This document shows, piece after piece, positions 35,452 to 49,599 of a DNA stretch of 64,000 nt (the stretch's first letter is position 1; every line of letters begins with the position of its first letter). The notes beneath the pieces were generated by a model. It made no database searches. It saw only the letters and a program-made list of their open reading frames with translations, and was not told the origin of the DNA. The position numbers and the translations under genes were made by a program. Source of the stretch: Bacteroides eggerthii. GTDB lineage: Bacteria; Bacteroidota; Bacteroidia; Bacteroidales; Bacteroidaceae. Location: assembly GCF_025146565.1 (NCBI RefSeq), contig NZ_CP102258.1, forward strand, positions 1,644,001 through 1,708,000, given 5' to 3'.

Positions 35452-38400
35452 ATGGAAATAAAATTATTTGCTAAACGTATTAGTATACCTCTTTTTCTTA
35501 TACTAGTAATTACAACTAATATGATTTATGCACAAAACACAATCAACATATCTGGAAGAGTTTCTAGCTCAATTGGAGAGCCTATGATTGGAGCAAGTAT
35601 CATGGTAAAAGGCACCACTAACGGTACGATAACAGATCTTGATGGAAATTTTAGGATAGAGACATCACCAACCGCAACTTTAATCATTTCTTATGTAGGT
35701 TATGTCACTCAAGAAGTACAAATAGCTGGTAGAAAATCTATCAATATTATCTTAAAGGATGACACAGGCTTGTTAGAGGAAATTGTAGTGGTAGGTTATG
35801 GAACTCAAAAAAAAGAAACATTGACAGGCTCTGTAACGAGCGTCAAGGGAGATGAGATTAAAAGGAGCCCAGCTCCTAATGTAAGTACCTCACTGCAGGG
35901 AAAACTACCAGGCCTGATAGTTAATCAACGTTCTGGAGAACCGGGACGGGACGATCCAAGTATTGTGATACGTGGTTTTGGTACATTTGGTGATAGTTCT
36001 CCATTGATTATTATTGATGGAGTGGAACGCGGTAATATGAGCCGGATGAATCCTGAAGATATTGAAAGTATATCAGTCCTGAAAGATGCATCAGCGGCTA
36101 TTTATGGTGCGCGTGCAGCAAATGGTGTTATACTTATTACTACAAAAAAAGGAAAAGTGGGAAAACCTGAATTTTCATTAGGTTTTAATACTGCTTTCTC
36201 ATCACCTACAATTAAACCTAAAATGTTGGATGCCGCTACATATGCTCAGGTTTATAATGAAGGAGATTGGTACCGGAAAGGGCGTCCAGAAACTAATTAC
36301 ACACCTGTTTATTCAGATGAAGTTATTCAAAAATTTCGAGATGGATCAGATCCTATTTTATATCCAAATACTAATTGGCTAGATGAAACCTTGAAACCGT
36401 TTGCTTTGCAGACACGTACTAATTTTCAAGTGAGTGGTGGTACAGAGACCGTTCGTTATTTAGTTTCATTTGGCGCATTAACACAGGGATCAGGTTTCTA
36501 TCATCAACCTGTAAAAAATCATCAATATACCGTGCGTGCAAATATAAATGTAGATCTTAGTAAAAATTTGACTTTCGGTGCAAATATTAGTACAATTATT
36601 AATAATCAACAACATACAACGGTAGCTACATGGATAAATTTTTCAAATATATTACTATCAAGTCCCACTTTGGTTGCAAAATATCCCAATGGTCTGATCG
36701 CTGGTGGTAGATTAGGAGAAAATCCTCTATTATTGGATCAAAGAGGTACTAATAAGATTAAGAGTACTCCAATGTATTCAACATTTATAGCTACTTATAA
36801 GATTCCTTGGGTGAAAGGTTTAAAATTAGAAGGTTCTTTCAACTATGATATCAATAATCAGTTTGAGAAGTTATTTAATTTGCCCTATTATTATTATGAA
36901 TATAATACGGTAAGTAAAGAATATGATAAAAGATCAGGTACAGGTGCATCGACAGTAGAATTAACAGATACTTATAGTCGTTGGACTACAATGTTGTATA
37001 ATTTTAGGTTACTATATGAACAACAGTTTGGGAAACATCATGTTGGAGCTATGATAGGGCAAGAACAGCAGAGGAACACCTATTCGTATGCTATGGCTTA
37101 TCGGAAGAATTTTATTAGTTCAACTATTGATCAAATAAATGTGGGTAGTTCTGCCGCTGAAGATAAAAATAATGGTGGTTCTGCTTCTATAACAGCGCGT
37201 AATAATTTCTTTGGGCGTTTTAATTATGACTATAGTTCTAAATATTTAGTAGAATTATTGTTCCGTTATGATGGTTCACAGAATTTTCCGAGCGGAAAAA
37301 GATATGGCTTCTTTCCTGCTGGGTCTATTGGTTGGCGTATTTCAGAAGAACCGTTTTTAAAAGAGAATTGTAATTTCCTTGATCAGTTAAAGTTACGTTT
37401 GTCAATAGGACAAACCGGTAATGATAGGATTGCTTCTTATCAATATTTACAGTCATATTCATTTGGAGGAAATTATGTATTTGGTACATCTGATGCATCT
37501 GGTATCTATGCGAATACTATGCCTAATCCTAATATTACTTGGGAAAAAAGTACTAAATTTGATTTTGGTTTAGACGCTTCTTTGTGGAATGGACTATTGG
37601 GTATGGAACTGACGTTATTCAAAGAGAAACGAACAGATATTCTTGCCGCTCGTAATCTTTCGGTTCCTGAAACTTTGGGCTTTTCTGCTTTACCGGATGA
37701 AAATATTGGTGAAGTGAATAATAAAGGATTTGAGCTAAAATTGTCTCATCACCAAACTTTAAATGATTGGTTTTATAGCATAGAAGGGAATATGTCATAT
37801 GCTAAAAATGAAATCGTTTATATGGATGAAACTCCTCATGCCGAAGCCTATCAGGATAAGACTGGACGCCCTGTGGGAGCTGATCTATATTATAAAGCTG
37901 ATGGCCTTTTTAATACACAAGAAGAGCTGGATGCATATCCTCATGCAAATGGTACGCAGGTTGGTGATATTAAAGTGATTGATTTGAATGATGATGGAGT
38001 GATTAACTCTGATGACCAATTCCGATTCGATTACACATCAACTCCCCGTTTTGTATTTGGGCTGTCAGGATATGTGAAATATAAAAATATAGATTTGAGT
38101 CTTTTTTTCCAAGGACAAACTGGTGCCTATAACTATGATGCTGAATTTGTAAATAATATGGGTGGGGCAGATCCTAAAAATGCTTTTGTAGATCGAGCTG
38201 CCAATCGCTGGACAGTTAACAATCCTAATGGAACAATGCCGAGGGCTGATGCTTTTCAACCGGGAAATACAACATTTTTCTTATATGATGCAACTTTTAT
38301 ACGCTTGAAGACATTGGAGTTGGGTTATACCTTGCCTACGAGCCTTACTTCACGATTACAGTTGGGAAGCTTACGCATTTATGTGAGTGGCTTTAATCTG

Positions 38401-38508
38401 TTGACATGGGCAAAAGAAATAAAATATATAGATCCAGAAATCAATGGTGGCGGCTTATATTATCCACAGCAGCGTGTATTCAATGTCGGATTAAATGTTA
38501 AATTTTAA
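35452..38508 (+). CDS. SusC-like TonB-dependent receptor
   Basis: 1018 aa, signal peptide ending NMIYAQ. Domains in order: carboxypeptidase-regulatory-like (GRVSSSIGEPMIGASIMVKG at about 35-110), SusC-specific motif EEIVVVGYGTQKKETLTG (about 115), plug (VIRGFGTFGDSSPLIIIDGV; DASAAIYGARAANGVILITT), then barrel to the final NVGLNVKF. It forms the outer-membrane importer of oligosaccharides together with the SusD-like lipoprotein encoded 11 bases downstream. The operon continues with GH31 and GH2 enzymes, a small polysaccharide utilisation locus. Confidence 0.95.
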   Translation: MEIKLFAKRISIPLFLILVITTNMIYAQNTINISGRVSSSIGEPMIGASIMVKGTTNGTITDLDGNFRIETSPTATLIISYVGYVTQEVQIAGRKSINIILKDDTGLLEEIVVVGYGTQKKETLTGSVTSVKGDEIKRSPAPNVSTSLQGKLPGLIVNQRSGEPGRDDPSIVIRGFGTFGDSSPLIIIDGVERGNMSRMNPEDIESISVLKDASAAIYGARAANGVILITTKKGKVGKPEFSLGFNTAFSSPTIKPKMLDAATYAQVYNEGDWYRKGRPETNYTPVYSDEVIQKFRDGSDPILYPNTNWLDETLKPFALQTRTNFQVSGGTETVRYLVSFGALTQGSGFYHQPVKNHQYTVRANINVDLSKNLTFGANISTIINNQQHTTVATWINFSNILLSSPTLVAKYPNGLIAGGRLGENPLLLDQRGTNKIKSTPMYSTFIATYKIPWVKGLKLEGSFNYDINNQFEKLFNLPYYYYEYNTVSKEYDKRSGTGASTVELTDTYSRWTTMLYNFRLLYEQQFGKHHVGAMIGQEQQRNTYSYAMAYRKNFISSTIDQINVGSSAAEDKNNGGSASITARNNFFGRFNYDYSSKYLVELLFRYDGSQNFPSGKRYGFFPAGSIGWRISEEPFLKENCNFLDQLKLRLSIGQTGNDRIASYQYLQSYSFGGNYVFGTSDASGIYANTMPNPNITWEKSTKFDFGLDASLWNGLLGMELTLFKEKRTDILAARNLSVPETLGFSALPDENIGEVNNKGFELKLSHHQTLNDWFYSIEGNMSYAKNEIVYMDETPHAEAYQDKTGRPVGADLYYKADGLFNTQEELDAYPHANGTQVGDIKVIDLNDDGVINSDDQFRFDYTSTPRFVFGLSGYVKYKNIDLSLFFQGQTGAYNYDAEFVNNMGGADPKNAFVDRAANRWTVNNPNGTMPRADAFQPGNTTFFLYDATFIRLKTLELGYTLPTSLTSRLQLGSLRIYVSGFNLLTWAKEIKYIDPEINGGGLYYPQQRVFNVGLNVKF

Positions 38509-38519
38509 AATCAGAACAA

Positions 38520-40214
38520 ATGAAAAAAATATTAATTGTATTTTCGTTAACTTTATTAGCTATATCTTGCGATGATATTTTGGATATTTCTCCTAAGGAT
38601 CGTATTTCTGATGATGCTATTTGGACAGATGAAAATCTTATAAAAGCTTATCATACAGATTTATATAATAGTTTGCTGCATGGGTTTTGTATTAATATGC
38701 AGTCTAAAATGACAGATGAAGCCTATTGCTCTATTAATTGGGGGGCTGGGATTATAGCTTATGGCACTATTAGTCCAGACAATGTTGGTAGTGTTAGCAA
38801 TACTGATTGGACTGGTGGAGGTAATCTCTATATTTGGAATTCTGCATTTCAGAATATTCGTAAAATAAATAAGTTTCTTGAGAAAATGGAAGAAAGTCCA
38901 TTCGTAATGGATGATAAAGATAGACTTATTGCAGAAAGTAAGTTTTTACGTGCTTATATTTATTTTATGCTAATCGAACGGTTTGGAGAAGCACCTATCG
39001 TAAAACAATCCTATGAATTGGGTACGGATATGACATTTACAAGTGCTTCATTTGATGAATGTGTAAAGTTTATAGAAGAAAATATAACAGAAGCAATGCC
39101 GTCACTTCCTGCTTTCTATGCAACAACAGATGCAAATTTTGGTAGAGCCACACAAGCTGCATGCCAGGCATTATTATCTAGATTGTATTTGTATGCTGCT
39201 TCACCATTGTTTAATAAAAATAATGATAAAACTAAATGGGAGAAAGCTTCTGATGCTGCTGAGACTTTTCTTACAACATATAAGCAATATGAACTTTATC
39301 CAGATTATACCAAATGCTTCAATCAGCCGAGTGGAATGGAAAATCAAGAAATTATTTTGGCGCGCAATTTCACTACAACGAACGGTCATCAAGCTCCAAT
39401 GCATAATTTGAATCGTCGCTATGGAGCATATGGTGGCTGGTGGGCTAGTAATGGTCCTTCTCAGAATTTGGTTGATGACTATGATATGCTTAATGGCGAG
39501 CCTGCATTTGTCTGGAGCAATGGCGTAAAAAGTGTTAATCCTGTATCTGGATATGATCCACAAAATCCTTATAAAGACCGTGATCCTCGTTTGGATGCAA
39601 CTGTGATACATGATGAGTCAACCTATCATGGTGACTTTTTTGAAATGTGGGTAGCGTCAGATGGTAAGAGTTGGGGGGTTGATAATTATAGACAGAGCGG
39701 AGATAACCCGCTTACCAATTATGTGTTACGAAAATTTATGCCAGGGGAGGATACACCATTAAGCTGGCAAACGACTTATACAATACCATGGATCTTTTTC
39801 CGTTTAGGAGAGATTTATTTGAATTATGCAGAAGCACAATTTGAATTAGGTCATGAGGATGTTTGTCGAGAGTACATCAGCAAAATACGTAATAGGGTTG
39901 GTATGCCTAAAATTCCAGAGACTGTGACAGGAGAAAATTTGAGACAGCGTTTATACAATGAACGCAGAGTGGAGCTTGCTTTTGAAGAGCATCGCTATTT
40001 CGATCTCCGCAGGTGGAAAGTAGCGATGGATATTGAAAATCGTCCTATTTATGGTATGACTATAACCAAAGATATTAATACAGAAAAAAAAGTTTATAAA
40101 GAAGAAAAATTATTGGAAAGGGTATTTACTCCTCAAATGTATTTACTTCCTATTTCAACGGATGAAATAAAGAAAAATAAGGGTACTTTATTACAGACAG
40201 AAACTTGGAGATAA
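38520..40214 (+). CDS. SusD-like surface lipoprotein (RagB/SusD family)
   Basis: 564 aa, lipoprotein signal ending LLAISC (Cys17). N-terminal TPR-like helices (about 60-190) with ESKFLRAYIYFMLIERFGEA and the C-terminal YNERRVELAFEEHRYFDLRR are hallmark SusD segments. It binds glycan at the cell surface and closes the SusC barrel. A strong hairpin (40236-40271) follows the gene and could limit readthrough or protect the SusC/D message. Confidence 0.95.
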   Translation: MKKILIVFSLTLLAISCDDILDISPKDRISDDAIWTDENLIKAYHTDLYNSLLHGFCINMQSKMTDEAYCSINWGAGIIAYGTISPDNVGSVSNTDWTGGGNLYIWNSAFQNIRKINKFLEKMEESPFVMDDKDRLIAESKFLRAYIYFMLIERFGEAPIVKQSYELGTDMTFTSASFDECVKFIEENITEAMPSLPAFYATTDANFGRATQAACQALLSRLYLYAASPLFNKNNDKTKWEKASDAAETFLTTYKQYELYPDYTKCFNQPSGMENQEIILARNFTTTNGHQAPMHNLNRRYGAYGGWWASNGPSQNLVDDYDMLNGEPAFVWSNGVKSVNPVSGYDPQNPYKDRDPRLDATVIHDESTYHGDFFEMWVASDGKSWGVDNYRQSGDNPLTNYVLRKFMPGEDTPLSWQTTYTIPWIFFRLGEIYLNYAEAQFELGHEDVCREYISKIRNRVGMPKIPETVTGENLRQRLYNERRVELAFEEHRYFDLRRWKVAMDIENRPIYGMTITKDINTEKKVYKEEKLLERVFTPQMYLLPISTDEIKKNKGTLLQTETWR

Positions 40215-40235
40215 TTATTGATATAATGTAAATAT

Positions 40236-40271
40236 AGCGCGTATTTGTGGATATAATCCACTATACGCGCT
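40236..40271 (+). promoter_or_regulatory. Long intergenic hairpin after SusD-like gene
   Basis: AGCGCGTAT (40236-40244) pairs perfectly with ATACGCGCT (40263-40271), and GTGGAT/ATCCAC (40247-40252/40256-40261) continue the stem to a 3-base loop. There is no T-run, so this is more likely an attenuator, RNA-stability or processing element between SusC/D and the enzymes than a full terminator. Confidence 0.65.
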
Positions 40272-40287
40272 TACTAAAGTGTAGAAT

Positions 40288-42870
40288 ATGATAAGAAAAA
40301 CCTTATTTTTATTTGTGTTGTTAATAGGTTGTCTTGCTGTCTTTGCTCAAAGCAATTCCTTTAAAGAGAATAATGTAAACATTGAATTGCCAACAGGAAA
40401 GCTTTCTTTACAACCGCTCAATCAGAATACGGTGCGCGTAAGGTTCACCAAAGGGCAGGCTGTTCCGAAAGAAGAATTAATCTATACAGAAGATGTAGCG
40501 TCTCCTGCATATAAAGTGAAAGAGAATAATACCTCACTGAAACTTTCACTTGAGAAAATGATTGTAGTTTATGACAAACAGCGTCATACACTGACTTTTA
40601 CCGATGCTAAAGGGCAAATTATCTTGCAGGAAAAAGAAGGAGGGCGTTTATTGAAAAGTTCTACTGTTCAAGGCGAACCGACCTTTTTGGCCGAACAACA
40701 TTTCTTATCACCGGCTGATGAATACTTGTTTGGCACCGGACAATTTCAAGATGGCTATTTAAATGTGCGGGGACTGAGCAGACGCCTTACACAAGTTAAT
40801 ACACAGATCGCAATTCCTTTTATTCTTTCCAACAAGGGATATGGCATTTTGTGGAACAACTATGGTCTGACAGACTTTAATCCTGCCGACGAGTCTGTAA
40901 AGTTATTACCGGCAAAGACAGAGGGACAAGCCGTTACAGTGGACGCGACAAGTACAAAAGGCAATAAACGTGAGACTCGTCTCTTCAAGTCATTCACAGC
41001 AACATTCAGTGTTCCGGCCGACGGACAGTACGGATTGCTGTTGGATGTAGGGCAGCGTATGGCACGCAAACATTACATCGCTATTGATGGAAATAAAATT
41101 GTCGATGTGAATAATTTGTGGCTCCCTCCTACAACTTCCGTTATAGTAGAATTATCGAAAGGAGAACATACTGTTGAAGTACAGGGCGTAAAGGAAGATT
41201 CCCCCGTATTATATTGGAGACAAGTAACCGATGAGACTGTCTTCCGTTCTCCGGTAGCACATTCTTTGGACTATACCGTATTCTCCGGAAATGCCGATGA
41301 AATAATAGCCGGTTACCGTCAGTTGACAGGCAAAGCGCCTATGTTGCCACTTTGGGCATTAGGCTATATTCATTGCAGGGAACGTTATAATACACAAGCG
41401 GAGCTGTTGGAAAACGCACATGAATTTAGGAAACGGAAGCTCCCTGTGGATGTAATCGTACAAGATTGGCAATGGTGGGGAAAGTACGGGTGGAATGCCA
41501 TGCAATTCGATGAAAGCAAATATCCGGATCCCGGCAAAATGGTACGTGAGCTTCATAACATGAACATACACCTGATGTTGTCCGTTTGGTCTAAAATAGA
41601 TAAGCAATCGGCACTTGGAAAGCAAATGGAGTCTAAAGGTTTTTACATTCCCGGCACAGATTGGATTGATTTTTTCAATCCTGATGCAGCAGCTTTTTAT
41701 TGGCATAATTTTAGCAGTAAATTATTGAGGCCCTACAAAATTGATGCGTGGTGGCAGGACGCTACCGAACCGGAAAATGATGATTTACTGAACCGGCGAA
41801 TAAACAATGGGAAAATCCCGGGTGAATTCTACCGCAATGTTTATCCGCTTTTTGTGAATAAAACCGTCTATGAAGGCTTACGTAAGGATGACCCGGATCG
41901 GCGTGCTATGATATTAACCCGAAGCGGGTTCTCCGGTATACAACGATATGGTGCAGTAACATGGTCGGGAGACGTAGGCAATGACTGGGAAACACTTCGT
42001 CGGCAAATAGCTGGCGGATTAGGGCAAATGGCTACCGGTCTGCCTTGGTGGACCTATGATGCAGGCGGCTTTTTCCGCCCTTCCGACCAGTATACGAATA
42101 AAGATTACCAAGAACGAATGTTGCGTTGGATACAGGCCGGAACCTTCCTGCCATTGATGCGTATTCATGGTTATATGAGCCAGACAGAGCCTTGGCGGTA
42201 CGGAGAACAAGTGGAACACATTGTTTCCGACTTCTTAGACCTACGTTATCGCCTATTACCCTATATATACTCACATACTGCATTAGTTTCACACCAAGGA
42301 GGTACTTTTATGCGTCCGCTGATATTTGATTTTTCACAAGATAAGGAGGCTTTGAAACAGCAGAATGAATATATGTTTGGAAACTCCTTACTGATTAATC
42401 CCATAACCCAAAGCAATGTACAAAGCTGGAAAACCTACCTTCCTGAACATGCGGCAGGATGGATTGATTTTTGGAATGGAAAGGCCTATGAGGGAGGACA
42501 ATACGTGGATATTCCGGCATCAATAGAGAAAATCCCGGTATTTGTAAAAGCCGGTACCATATTACCGTTAGGCATGAAAAAGCAATATGCTTCGGAAAAT
42601 CTTAGCGCCCCCTTGGAGATACACATTTATCCGGGTGAAGACGCTTCATTCATTTTATACGAGGATGAGGGAGATAATTACAATTATGAAAAAGGGGCAT
42701 ATAGCAACATCCGTTTTAACTGGAATGACCGTAAACGAGTATTGACGATAGAAGAACGACAAGGAGAATATCTCGGCATGCAGGCCAACAGGACTTTCTG
42801 TATCATAAGTCCGTCTGCGGAAAAAACAGTCGTATATCAAGGTAAAAGGATGAAAATCCAATTGCCATAA
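40288..42870 (+). CDS. GH31 family alpha-glycosidase, probably alpha-xylosidase, with PA14
   Basis: 860 aa, signal peptide ending AVFAQ. An N-terminal beta-sandwich is followed by an inserted PA14-type module at about residues 230-315 (ATFSVPADGQYGLLLDVGQR). The GH31 TIM barrel starts about 350 (PMLPLWALGYIHCRERYN); the catalytic nucleophile is the Asp of WWQDATEPE at about 491, followed by SGDVGNDWETLRRQ (acid/base region) and the C-terminal beta domains. The WWxDATEPE motif and the PA14 insert match the alpha-xylosidase/xyloglucan branch of GH31; alpha-glucosidase is possible. It sits between SusC/D and a GH2 enzyme. Probably periplasmic. Confidence 0.85.
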   Translation: MIRKTLFLFVLLIGCLAVFAQSNSFKENNVNIELPTGKLSLQPLNQNTVRVRFTKGQAVPKEELIYTEDVASPAYKVKENNTSLKLSLEKMIVVYDKQRHTLTFTDAKGQIILQEKEGGRLLKSSTVQGEPTFLAEQHFLSPADEYLFGTGQFQDGYLNVRGLSRRLTQVNTQIAIPFILSNKGYGILWNNYGLTDFNPADESVKLLPAKTEGQAVTVDATSTKGNKRETRLFKSFTATFSVPADGQYGLLLDVGQRMARKHYIAIDGNKIVDVNNLWLPPTTSVIVELSKGEHTVEVQGVKEDSPVLYWRQVTDETVFRSPVAHSLDYTVFSGNADEIIAGYRQLTGKAPMLPLWALGYIHCRERYNTQAELLENAHEFRKRKLPVDVIVQDWQWWGKYGWNAMQFDESKYPDPGKMVRELHNMNIHLMLSVWSKIDKQSALGKQMESKGFYIPGTDWIDFFNPDAAAFYWHNFSSKLLRPYKIDAWWQDATEPENDDLLNRRINNGKIPGEFYRNVYPLFVNKTVYEGLRKDDPDRRAMILTRSGFSGIQRYGAVTWSGDVGNDWETLRRQIAGGLGQMATGLPWWTYDAGGFFRPSDQYTNKDYQERMLRWIQAGTFLPLMRIHGYMSQTEPWRYGEQVEHIVSDFLDLRYRLLPYIYSHTALVSHQGGTFMRPLIFDFSQDKEALKQQNEYMFGNSLLINPITQSNVQSWKTYLPEHAAGWIDFWNGKAYEGGQYVDIPASIEKIPVFVKAGTILPLGMKKQYASENLSAPLEIHIYPGEDASFILYEDEGDNYNYEKGAYSNIRFNWNDRKRVLTIEERQGEYLGMQANRTFCIISPSAEKTVVYQGKRMKIQLP

Positions 42871-42974
42871 TAAGACTATGAGACGGAAGAAAGTATTTAG
42901 TTTCCGAATTTAAACATATTTAGTCCATTATGTAATAACAGAAAACAAATGTATAACTATTAAACGCATTATAA

Positions 42975-46754
<3,780 letters not shown>

Positions 46755-46834
46755 CACATCAAATAGAGGGAGCAAAGATTTAATTGTACTATTTTGTGCT
46801 TATTGGAGAGATATCCCTAAAATAAGAAAGCTAA

Positions 46835-46870
46835 AGGTAACTAATTCATTGCGAGTTAGTTGCCTTTTTG
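46835..46870 (+). terminator. Terminator of the sugar-utilisation operon
   Basis: AGGTAACTAA (46835-46844) pairs with TTAGTTGCCT (46856-46865) including one G.U pair, followed by TTTTT. It is about 80 bases past the GH2 gene. Confidence 0.85.
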
Positions 46871-46937
46871 GATCTTTAAGTATTCCCCAAAAAAACGGTT
46901 TGACGGTCAAAATGGGAGTAATCTAAATAAAAAACAC

Positions 46938-46993
46938 ATGGTAAATATACAAAAAATATCAGAAATCGAACCTCGTTTAGGTTTTACTATGGC
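46938..46993 (+). pseudogene. Short truncated coding start next to the IS
   Basis: ATG 46938 opens MVNIQKISEIEPRLGFTMAV, which runs into the left end of the IS256-family element. It may be the start of a gene cut by the insertion. Too short to identify, and the continuation is not obvious to the right of the element. Confidence 0.25.
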
Positions 46994-48360
46994 AGTGTCC
47001 ATAATATTGTGTAAATGAGAAAACAGGATTCAGGTATATCTTCCTATATCTGTATTCTGTTTTCAAATATAAGTATAAATTGGTTCATAATCAATCCCCA
47101 GTTATGAATTGGTTGCGTCCATTTCTTCTCAATCTCCATCAACGAGAGGTAAACCGTCTTTTTTGCGGCATCATCCGAGGGAAATGATAGTTTGGACTTA
47201 GTGTACTTCCTGATTTTTCCGTTCAGATTTTCAATAAGATTGGTTGTATAGATTATACTCCTGATTTCCAGAGGGAACTGGAAGAATACGGTCAGGTCGT
47301 CCCAATTCTTCCTCCATGAAAGTATGGCATACGGGTATTTTCCTCCCCATTTCCTTTCCAAATTATCAAGTTCCACGACGGCAGCCTCCTTGTTGTGAGC
47401 ATTATAGATATTCTTCATATCGGCTGTAAACTCTTTCTTATCCTTATAAACAACATATTTACAAGAGTTTCTGATTTGATGTACCACGCATATTTGTGTG
47501 GAGGATTGAGAGAATACACTTCGTATGGTATCGGTAAACCCATTCAGGTTATCCGTACAGGTGATGAGGATATCTTGTACGCCACGCACTTTCAGGTCGG
47601 TCAGGACACCCATCCGGAAAGCGGAGCTATCAGTCTTGCCGCCCCACATACTCAAGACTTCTTTCAATCCGTTTTGTTTGAGCCCGACACACAGGTACAC
47701 CGTCTTGTTGATAATCTTGCCGTTATTGCGTATCTTGAAGACGATACCGTCCATCCATACAATCAGATATACGGGATCAAGAGGACGGTTCTGCCACTCC
47801 AATGCCGCCTGGCTTACCTTGTTGGTTATAATGGATATGGCAGAAGTAGAGAGTTCTATTTCATAGATTTCCCCCATCTCTTCTTCGATATCAGAGACAC
47901 TTATGCCTTTGGCATATAGAGAGATGACGAGCTTCTCAATAGACAAACCGAGGCTCTCGTGTTTGGGAACAACTATCGGTTCAAACTCTCCGTTACGGTT
48001 ACGGGGGGACGGAGATGACGGATTCACTATGCTCGGTCTGGATTTTCTTAGGGTACTTGCCGTTACGAGAATTCCCACTGTTGTTTCCACTTATGGAGTT
48101 TTTCTCATAGCCCAGATGGGCATCCAACTCACCTTCAAGCATCTTTTCCAATACCTACGCATGCAACTGCTTCAGGAACCGGATCACATCGGCTTCCGTT
48201 TTAAATTGGCTCTGAAATTCCTTGCTCAAAACTTCATCGGGCACTGCTTGATTCTTTACAGTCATTTTCTTTGGCATTTTACAAAGTTATAAATAAAAAA
48301 TACGGAACTCTTTTGGGAATCCCGTATTTCGCATTTACACAAAATATTTTATAGTGCCCA
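46994..48360. mobile_element. Decayed IS256-family insertion sequence
   Basis: The ends are imperfect inverted repeats: ATAATATTGTGTAAATG near 46999-47015 on the left and, reading inward on the right (48326-48352), ATAAAATATTTTGTGTAAATG. The single gene inside is a broken IS256-type transposase. I could not identify a target-site duplication with confidence, so the exact outer limits are approximate to a few bases. Confidence 0.8.
47044..48277 (-). pseudogene. IS256-family transposase, broken
   Basis: The minus-strand frame from ATG 48277 (MPKKMTVKNQAVPDEVLSKE) continues to RFLKQLHA, where a TAG at 48155-48157 replaces an expected Tyr codon, then VLEKMLEGELDAHLGYEKNS. A run of six C (48003-48008 on the plus strand as G6) has one base too many and shifts the frame before RNRNGEFEPIVVPKHE. 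The long remaining frame (47044-48090) holds the DDE-type core: LIVWMDGIVFKIRNN, LITCTDNLNGFTDTI and NLIENLNGKIRKYTKSK. It is non-functional as written; one lesion is a homopolymer indel and could be a sequencing error, the stop less so. Confidence 0.9.
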
Positions 48361-48469
48361 TTTGTACCTGATTTGCAGACTTTTTTCATCACTTTGTCTT
48401 CCAGTTATGTATTGCATTCCACTTACGTTTCATACCCTTGTCTCCGACCAACCTGAAGAAAGAAAAAAA

Positions 48470-48495
48470 AGAAACCAAGTATTACCTCAGTTTCT
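48470..48495 (-). terminator. Terminator of recombinase operon
   Basis: On the minus strand AGAAAC pairs with GTTTCT (48490-48495 with 48470-48475), followed by a run of T (A-run 48462-48469 on plus). It ends the transcript of the 48509-48742 gene. Confidence 0.75.
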
Positions 48496-48508
48496 CTTCT
48501 TGATTTGA

Positions 48509-48742
48509 CTATAATAGATTGAGCTCTGTCTCTTCTCCATTCCGATAGCAATAGATGTCCAGATTTTCTGTAACCATCCACTGGCAGTTATTAAGTTTGA
48601 ATCCGTATTTTCCCTCGATGGTTGAAAGGAAAGATTCAAAGTCCTCGTAATTCTCCGATTCTCTCAGTTCTTCATCTGTCAGCTTTATGATATTCAGACA
48701 GCCGACACAAAAATCCAAAATCAATACATACTTAGGTTCCAT
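48509..48742 (-). CDS. Small hypothetical protein after recombinase
   Basis: A 77-aa acidic protein, MEPKYVLILDFCVGCLNIIK with a C-terminal CYRNGEETELNLL. The segment LTDEELRESENYEDFESFLS is helical and acidic. It lies four bases behind the recombinase stop in the same direction and is followed by a terminator, so it is co-transcribed with it. No family known to me. Confidence 0.55.
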   Translation of the reverse strand: MEPKYVLILDFCVGCLNIIKLTDEELRESENYEDFESFLSTIEGKYGFKLNNCQWMVTENLDIYCYRNGEETELNLL

Positions 48743-48746
48743 AATC

Positions 48747-49430
48747 TCAATCTTCTTTTAAGTTATACCTTTTCAATAATATACTTACCTGTGATGCTCT
48801 GAATTGACATCCCTTGGAAGTTACAAATCCTTCACTGTTCAGGATTCTCGCCATTTCAGATAAGCTCCTGTCTTCTTTCACCAGATTTTTCAACAATGCC
48901 ATCGCCCTCTTGTTGTTAGGATTGTCAAGAGCTTTCCGGTGATTGGTCTTATTGCTATTTTCTACCGCTTGATGCAGTCTGTTTAATAAGTTCTCGGATT
49001 TACCAAGCTTATATCCTCTTGATTTCTTGGCTTTCAGGGATTGTTTCGTTCTTTGGCTGATCAATCCCGCCTCATACTCTGCTATACTGCTGATGATATG
49101 TAGCACAAGTTTATTGGCCTCAGGAAAATCACAAAATACGATCTCGACATCACTCTCCAACAATTTACTGGTGAAAGCCACATTCCGACTTAATCTATCC
49201 AATTTTGCTACAATCAGGATAGAATTCGTTTTTCTGCATAACTCCAAAGCTTCAGCAAGTTTAGGTCTGTTGGATTTTCTCCCGCTTTCCGTTTCAATAT
49301 ATTCAGCAATCGTTTTTTTATCCTTCAGGTAATTCCGCATTATTTCTCTTTGTGCCTCCACGCCAAGTCCTGAGATTTCCTGTTTCATCGTGGACTGTCG
49401 TAGGTAGGCTACATAATTTTTCTGTTTCAT
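48747..49430 (-). CDS. Serine recombinase (resolvase family)
   Basis: 227 aa from ATG 49430. The N-terminal resolvase catalytic domain carries YLRQS with nucleophile Ser13, then KLDRLSRNVAF at about 75-85 and SIAEYEAGLISQRTKQSLKA at about 115-135. The C-terminal part is helical with a helix-turn-helix-like end (DRSLSEMARILNSEGFVTSK). Short serine recombinases of this type act as resolvases, invertases or transposases. Here it could serve element resolution or site-specific rearrangement; no inverted target sites were identified. Confidence 0.85.
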   Translation of the reverse strand: MKQKNYVAYLRQSTMKQEISGLGVEAQREIMRNYLKDKKTIAEYIETESGRKSNRPKLAEALELCRKTNSILIVAKLDRLSRNVAFTSKLLESDVEIVFCDFPEANKLVLHIISSIAEYEAGLISQRTKQSLKAKKSRGYKLGKSENLLNRLHQAVENSNKTNHRKALDNPNNKRAMALLKNLVKEDRSLSEMARILNSEGFVTSKGCQFRASQVSILLKRYNLKED

Positions 49431-49504
49431 AATTAACACTTATTTAACGCTCTTCTCGGTTACTAAACGTCCGTTCAATAACCTTTAAGCTGATTTATAA
49501 AAAC

Positions 49505-49557
49505 GGCTTTCCATGAGATTTCGAGTTTTTATAAAACCTACTCCCTCACAGAAAGCC
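49505..49557 (-). terminator. Terminator after the 49600-49950 gene
   Basis: GGCTTTC (49505-49511) and GAAAGCC (49551-49557) pair; read on the minus strand the stem is followed by GTTTTTAT. The loop is long (39 bases). Confidence 0.5.
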
Positions 49558-49599
49558 TATTATCACATATTCCGATTTGCTCAGAGAACCGCCGATATC

